Source: Halieaceae bacterium (GTDB lineage: Bacteria > Pseudomonadota > Gammaproteobacteria > Pseudomonadales > Halieaceae). From it: a stretch of DNA of 11,338 nucleotides. Below the pieces are notes generated by a model. It was not told the DNA's origin, did no database searches, and was given only the letters and a program-made list of their open reading frames with translations. The position numbers and the translations under genes were made by a program. The DNA lies in contig NYTG01000082.1 in the NCBI GenBank assembly GCA_002683395.1, positions 1 through 11,338 of the forward strand, in the 5' to 3' direction. Position 1 is the first letter of the stretch. Every line of letters begins with the position of its first letter. Of this stretch, positions 7,994 to 11,338 are shown one piece after another.

Positions 7994-8330
7994 TTCTTGT
8001 TTGAACCCCTAATTAAAACTGCACTCTCTCCCCCGTCGTTTCTGGCGAGGGACGACCTAAAAATAGCGATGGCTTCACGGGTACCATGTTCTTTGCAGCG
8101 TTTAGGCAATTGGTAATTTTAGGCGGGGAAGATCTTGCATGAAAAACGTCGACTTTTTTCCATCAAAAGGTGACAGATTGGATTACGACGTTTCATGTGC
8201 AGCAGACAGCATTGCATTCACACCATCTGCGTGCGAAAGCTGACAGCACCCCTCGATCAACTTGACCCAGCAGGGCAATTCCCCGATGGTCGGGACTCAC
8301 CGTTGTAAACACTGAACAAGGCGCATTGCT
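7994..8330. other. divergent intergenic region between the repeat-protein gene and gltS
   Basis: These 337 bases must hold the promoters for both flanking genes, but I find no convincing sigma-70 pair. TTGACC near 8261 is the best -35-like hexamer towards gltS, and its -10 partner is poor. The region contains an imperfect inverted repeat at 8138-8197 (listed separately), a small GC hairpin CCCGA-TGG-TCGGG at 8282-8294 just before the gltS start, and a weak hairpin GTCGT/ACGAC at 8035-8056. A 34-codon ATG frame at 8139-8243 has a purine run (GGCGGGGAAG) upstream but no recognisable product. I see no known riboswitch or RNA gene. Confidence 0.5.
8138..8197. repeat. imperfect inverted repeat upstream of gltS
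   Basis: The left arm is CATGAAAAACGTCG (8138-8151) and the right arm is CGACGTTTCATG (8186-8197). The arms pair over 12 bases with two extra A residues bulged on the left, around a 34-base spacer that itself can form ACTTTT / AAAAG pairing. It could be an RNA hairpin in the gltS 5' leader or a spaced protein-binding site. It is not an intrinsic terminator, since no T tract follows the right arm. Confidence 0.6.
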
Positions 8331-9557
8331 ATGGAGCTTCTCGAAGGCACACTCAAGCTTGATACCTTCCTCACCGTGACGCTTGGCATCGTGGTGCTCT
8401 TCATCGGTAAGCAGCTTAATCAAGTGGTGCCCGCTTTTCGCGAGTTCAGCATCCCCGAGCCTGTGACCGGCGGATTGCTGGTGTGCATTCTGTTCACGCT
8501 CATTTATGCGGTCACCGGTGTCGGTGTGGAGTTCAACCTTGGGGCGCGCGACGTGCTGTTGGTGTATTTCTTCACCACCATCGGCATCAATGCCAGCTTT
8601 AGCGATCTGTTGAGCGGCGGTAAGCCGCTACTCATTCTGCTAGCCGCCACCGTCATTTTCATGATTTTGCAGAATTTCACGGGCATTGGTGTGGCCTCAG
8701 CATTAGGCCTCGAGCCTGCAGTAGGCCTCTTGGGCGGCACTGTGTCACTGATTGGCGGTCACGGCACCTCGATCGCCTGGGCACCTGTCTTCGCGGATAA
8801 ATATGGCATCAGTGGCGCCGCCGAAATCGGTATTGCCTGCGCCACGTTTGGGCTGGTGCTGGCGAGCCTCATGGGCGGCCCCATCGCTAAATTCCTGATC
8901 AACCGTCACAATCTGACGCCTGAAGCAGAAGAAACGCTCGATATTGGCGTCAAGCAGGAAGACCGCGGCATGGATATCCATTACATGGATGTGCTCGACG
9001 CCATCCTGTCGATTCATATTTGCGTGATCATCGGCGTGCTGTTCGACGAAGCGCTGGACAGTGCGGGGGTTCAGCTTCCCCTGTTTGTCAGCTGCCTGTT
9101 TGCCGGGATCCTGATGAGCAACCTGCGCCCGAAAGCACTACCGCGCGTCACCGGCACTTCATGGCCCTCGCGGACCCCCGCGATCGCACTAATCGCCGAC
9201 GTATCACTCGGCACCTTCCTCGCCATGTCGCTGATGAGCATGAAGCTGTGGGAGCTTGCCAGTCTCGCCGGACCTTTGGTGTTGATCCTAGGCGCTCAAG
9301 TGTTGGTGGCAGCCACCTTCATTGTCTTTGTGGTATTTCGGCTTATGGGCAAAAACTATGAGGCCGCGGTTGTCTCTGCCGGCTTTGGTGGGTTCTCGAT
9401 GGGCGCCACCCCCACGGCCATGGCCAACATGTCTGCCGTGACCAAGCGTTACGGGGCCTGCCACCAGGCCTTCATTATCGTGCCGTTGGTCGGCGCTTTC
9501 TTTATTGATATCGCCAACGTGATCATCATCCAGCAGCTACTTGCCTGGATCGGTTAA
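8331..9557 (+). CDS. gltS: sodium/glutamate symporter GltS
   Basis: This 408-residue inner-membrane carrier takes up glutamate with sodium and is close in length to E. coli GltS (about 401). The two inverted halves each carry their glycine-rich re-entrant loop: GGTVSLIGGHGTSIAW (135-150) in the first half and GFGGFSMGATPTAMANM (351-367) in the second. The early IPEPVTGGLL (41-50) is also characteristic of the family. About ten hydrophobic segments are visible, with a polar cytoplasmic stretch at about 190-217. The ATG at 8331 follows AAGG by 9 bases, and an in-frame stop at 8313 rules out an earlier start. An MFS transporter gene follows after 45 bases, probably in the same transcript. Substrate assignment to glutamate rests on family membership. 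Confidence 0.93.
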   Translation: MELLEGTLKLDTFLTVTLGIVVLFIGKQLNQVVPAFREFSIPEPVTGGLLVCILFTLIYAVTGVGVEFNLGARDVLLVYFFTTIGINASFSDLLSGGKPLLILLAATVIFMILQNFTGIGVASALGLEPAVGLLGGTVSLIGGHGTSIAWAPVFADKYGISGAAEIGIACATFGLVLASLMGGPIAKFLINRHNLTPEAEETLDIGVKQEDRGMDIHYMDVLDAILSIHICVIIGVLFDEALDSAGVQLPLFVSCLFAGILMSNLRPKALPRVTGTSWPSRTPAIALIADVSLGTFLAMSLMSMKLWELASLAGPLVLILGAQVLVAATFIVFVVFRLMGKNYEAAVVSAGFGGFSMGATPTAMANMSAVTKRYGACHQAFIIVPLVGAFFIDIANVIIIQQLLAWIG

Positions 9558-9602
9558 GCCGTCGCACGTTTGATCAGAAACCGCGCGGAAACAACGTAGA
9601 CA

Positions 9603-10886
9603 ATGCAGCGCAGCAAGTGGCAGCGCGCGCTGATCATCCTGTCATTGATTCTGGCCGGGGAGGCGATCTTTACCCTCCCCTATCACGTCACCCGTTTTTT
9701 TCGTCCCACCTTTTTAGAAGTCTTCGATCTCAGTGCCACTGAGCTCGGCGTCGCACAAAGCGCTTATGGCTTCATTGCCATGGCCGCTTACTTTTTTGGC
9801 GGCCCGCTGGCGGACCGATTCGAGCCCCGCAAACTGCTCGCGGGCTCGCTATGGGCCACATCATTGGGCGGCCTTTACCTCGCGACCTTTCCAGACGTGA
9901 CTGGTGTAACGCTGATCTGGGGATTCTTTGGTCTGACCAACATCCTGCTGTTCTGGGCAGCACTGATCAAAGTGACGCGCGCCTGGGGCGGAGAGCGGCA
10001 GCAGGGCCTCGCCTACGGATTGCTCGACGGTGGTAGAGGCTTACTCGCAGCAATACTCGCCTCAGCGGGTGTCTTCGCCTTTTCAGTCGCTTTTCCATTG
10101 GGGTACGACGCGGCCACTCTCGATCAGAAAGCTGCAGTGTTGCGAGAGGTCATCTACGGCTACACCGGTGTAACGGCGGCGGTTGGCGTACTCGTATGGT
10201 TCACACTGCGTGGCTTGGACGATCAGCAGGCCGGCGCACAGCGCCTCACCCTGTCCGAATTCGTCGCTCAGATAAAAAGTGTCATCCAGCTCAAGGTTGT
10301 CTGGCTTCAGGCAACCGTTCTGGTGTGCGCTTACACCAGCTATAAAGCGTTTGATCAGTACGCGCTGTTTGCCGTGCGGGGGCACGGCATCGACGAGATT
10401 GATGCAGCCCAGATTGTGGCAGCAGGCGCCTGGACTCGCCCAATCGCCGCATTGGCACTGGGCCTATTGGGCGATCGCTTCGGTATCTCGCGGATGGCTA
10501 CGGTCTGTTTTGTGTTGCTGATTATTAGCCACTCGCTGTTTGCTTTCACCGGCAATGCGCTGGGAACCTTGTCCATGATTATGCTCAATACTCTGGTCAC
10601 TGGCATCGCGATCTTTGGCCTTAGAGGCCTCTACTTCGGGTTACTGGAGGAAGGCCAGATACCGCTTGCCATCACCGGCACGGCAGTGGGCTTGGTGTCG
10701 GTGATCGGCTATACCCCCGACGTCTTCATCGCCGCGGTAGCCGGCTATCTGATTGACCAGAGCCCGGGCCTCTCGGGGTTCCAACATCTCTTCACGCTGC
10801 TGCTGGGTTTTTCGGTCATTGGCGCAGTGGCAGCCATACTGTTCGATCGTCATGCCGCTGCGAACGCCGCCGCAGCGGGCCGCTAA
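9603..10886 (+). CDS. major facilitator superfamily (MFS) transporter
   Basis: This 427-residue secondary transporter has about twelve membrane helices in two halves. MFS motif A appears in the TM2-TM3 loop as GPLADRFEPRKL (67-78), and its relic in the second half is GLLGDRFGISR (287-297). Other visible marks are WGFFGLTNILLFWAALIK (106-123) and ITGTAVGLVSVIGYTPDVF (357-375), a late segment I associate with bacterial MFS carriers of the broad YihN-like group; that resemblance is from memory and is not decisive. The central loop is about 203-230. The ATG at 9603 has only a weak purine stretch upstream. The gene follows gltS closely, suggesting one transcription unit, but the substrate and direction of transport are unknown. 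A GCGGG/CCCGC hairpin (10875-10891) straddles the stop codon without a T tract. Confidence 0.88.
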   Translation: MQRSKWQRALIILSLILAGEAIFTLPYHVTRFFRPTFLEVFDLSATELGVAQSAYGFIAMAAYFFGGPLADRFEPRKLLAGSLWATSLGGLYLATFPDVTGVTLIWGFFGLTNILLFWAALIKVTRAWGGERQQGLAYGLLDGGRGLLAAILASAGVFAFSVAFPLGYDAATLDQKAAVLREVIYGYTGVTAAVGVLVWFTLRGLDDQQAGAQRLTLSEFVAQIKSVIQLKVVWLQATVLVCAYTSYKAFDQYALFAVRGHGIDEIDAAQIVAAGAWTRPIAALALGLLGDRFGISRMATVCFVLLIISHSLFAFTGNALGTLSMIMLNTLVTGIAIFGLRGLYFGLLEEGQIPLAITGTAVGLVSVIGYTPDVFIAAVAGYLIDQSPGLSGFQHLFTLLLGFSVIGAVAAILFDRHAAANAAAAGR

Positions 10887-10942
10887 CCCGCGACAAAACA
10901 TGACGCCGTCGTACCTGCAAACACATTAGAAGCGCTCTACTG

Positions 10943-10959
10943 CGGTACATGATGTACCG
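10943..10959. promoter_or_regulatory. 17-base palindrome, candidate operator
   Basis: CGGTACATGATGTACCG has perfect 8-base arms around a central G, 40 bases before the start codon at 11000. A possible extended -10 element, TGTAATAAT (10965-10973), follows it, so the palindrome would overlap the -35 position of that promoter. Such a position would suit a dimeric repressor, but the regulator is unknown and none is encoded in the window. Confidence 0.5.
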
Positions 10960-10999
10960 ATTGCTGTAATAATCGGGAAAAGAAAATGAAGGGGACGGC

Positions 11000-11338
11000 A
11001 TGAGGAGCAGTTTACTCAGTTGGGCGAAAAGCCTGTGCCTCGCTTCTGTGGTGCTATGGATCCCCGCAGCTTATTCAGACAATGAGCTTCAAATCACTTT
11101 TCCTCAGGTCTTTCTCGAGGGCATCGCCTACGACCTGAAGGCAACCTCCCCTTTCCCGAGCACAGAACCATCCCGGCAGCGCGCACCCGCGCTTCGGATC
11201 AATGACACCGTGTATCGCGGACAAGCGATCGATGGCCAGTGGCTCTTTGCCGACGTGACGGTAAGTGGTACCGATACCGCTCAGGCGAGCCTCGAAATGA
11301 CCGGCCAGATTATTCAGTCAGAACAGGTGCCCGTGATC
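11000..11338 (+). CDS. secreted protein of unknown function, 5' part only
   Basis: An ATG at 11000 preceded by AAGGGG (10989-10994, 5-base spacing) opens a frame that runs uninterrupted for 113 codons to the window end, so the gene is truncated by the window, not broken. Residues 1-26 form a Sec signal peptide: MRSSLL, K10, a hydrophobic core, then AYS before DNE. The mature part (ITFPQVFLEGIAYDL and onward) shows alternating hydrophobic residues and short polar turns, suggesting a beta-sandwich or Ig-like N-terminal domain. No catalytic motif is reached before the edge. I do not recognise the family. The base composition matches its neighbours. The upstream gap of 113 bases with its own palindrome and a possible promoter suggests transcription separate from gltS and the MFS gene. 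Confidence 0.75.
   Translation, partial: MRSSLLSWAKSLCLASVVLWIPAAYSDNELQITFPQVFLEGIAYDLKATSPFPSTEPSRQRAPALRINDTVYRGQAIDGQWLFADVTVSGTDTAQASLEMTGQIIQSEQVPVI

Noticed and set aside
8040..8130. Possible c-di-GMP (GEMM-type) riboswitch in the leader of the repeat-protein gene, suggested by short strings such as GCCTAAAC and GCAAAG
   Set aside because: The strings are in the wrong order and the paired stems of the GEMM fold are absent.
8193..8423. 76-codon minus-strand frame over the gltS start
   Set aside because: It overlaps the well-supported gltS 5' end and its own leader, has no recognisable protein features and has no good ribosome binding site.
10875..10891. GC-rich hairpin GCGGG/CCCGC at the MFS stop codon
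   Set aside because: Short stem with no following T run; such pairs are common in GC-rich sequence.

Overview
This 11.3 kb window reads as ordinary chromosomal DNA from a Gram-negative bacterium. Evidence is lipobox lipoproteins, an RND efflux pair, an OprD-type outer-membrane porin and a GltS symporter. The moderately high GC content, the gene styles and the C-terminal sorting-like tail suggest a marine gammaproteobacterium, perhaps of the OM60/NOR5 (Halieaceae) type. That placement is an inference from general resemblance, not from a marker gene.

Layout. (1) 54-4239, plus strand: a two-gene RND efflux operon, with a lipoprotein membrane fusion protein overlapping an HAE1-type inner-membrane pump by 8 bases. 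No outer-membrane factor is in the window. (2) 4272-6911, minus strand, convergent with the pump: a lipoprotein amidohydrolase followed by an OprD-family porin. Between them is a very strong ribosome binding site that leads into a 17-codon reading frame ending in an ATGA overlap with a possible porin start. (3) 6991-7993, minus strand: a secreted protein with a beta-rich N-terminal half, two thrombospondin type 3 repeats and a membrane-anchor tail resembling an IPTL/PEP-CTERM sorting signal, closed by an intrinsic terminator that overlaps its stop codon. (4) 7994-8330: a divergent 337-base intergenic region with a long imperfect inverted repeat. (5) 8331-10886, plus strand: a GltS sodium/glutamate symporter and an MFS transporter 45 bases apart, probably co-transcribed. 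(6) 10887-11338: an intergenic region with a 17-base palindrome, then the first 113 codons of a secreted protein cut off by the window end.

How the genes may work together: the porin and the lipoprotein amidohydrolase plausibly serve uptake and hydrolysis of a small, probably carboxylated or aromatic, compound at the cell envelope. The RND pair exports toxic small molecules. GltS imports glutamate, and the MFS partner's substrate cannot be read from sequence. I see no CRISPR array, insertion sequence, tRNA, rRNA, integrase, phage gene or defence gene. I found no clearly new biological system. The most checkable oddities are the leader frame before the porin, the synonymous-only divergence of the repeat-protein duplication, the inverted repeat before gltS and the palindrome before the last gene.
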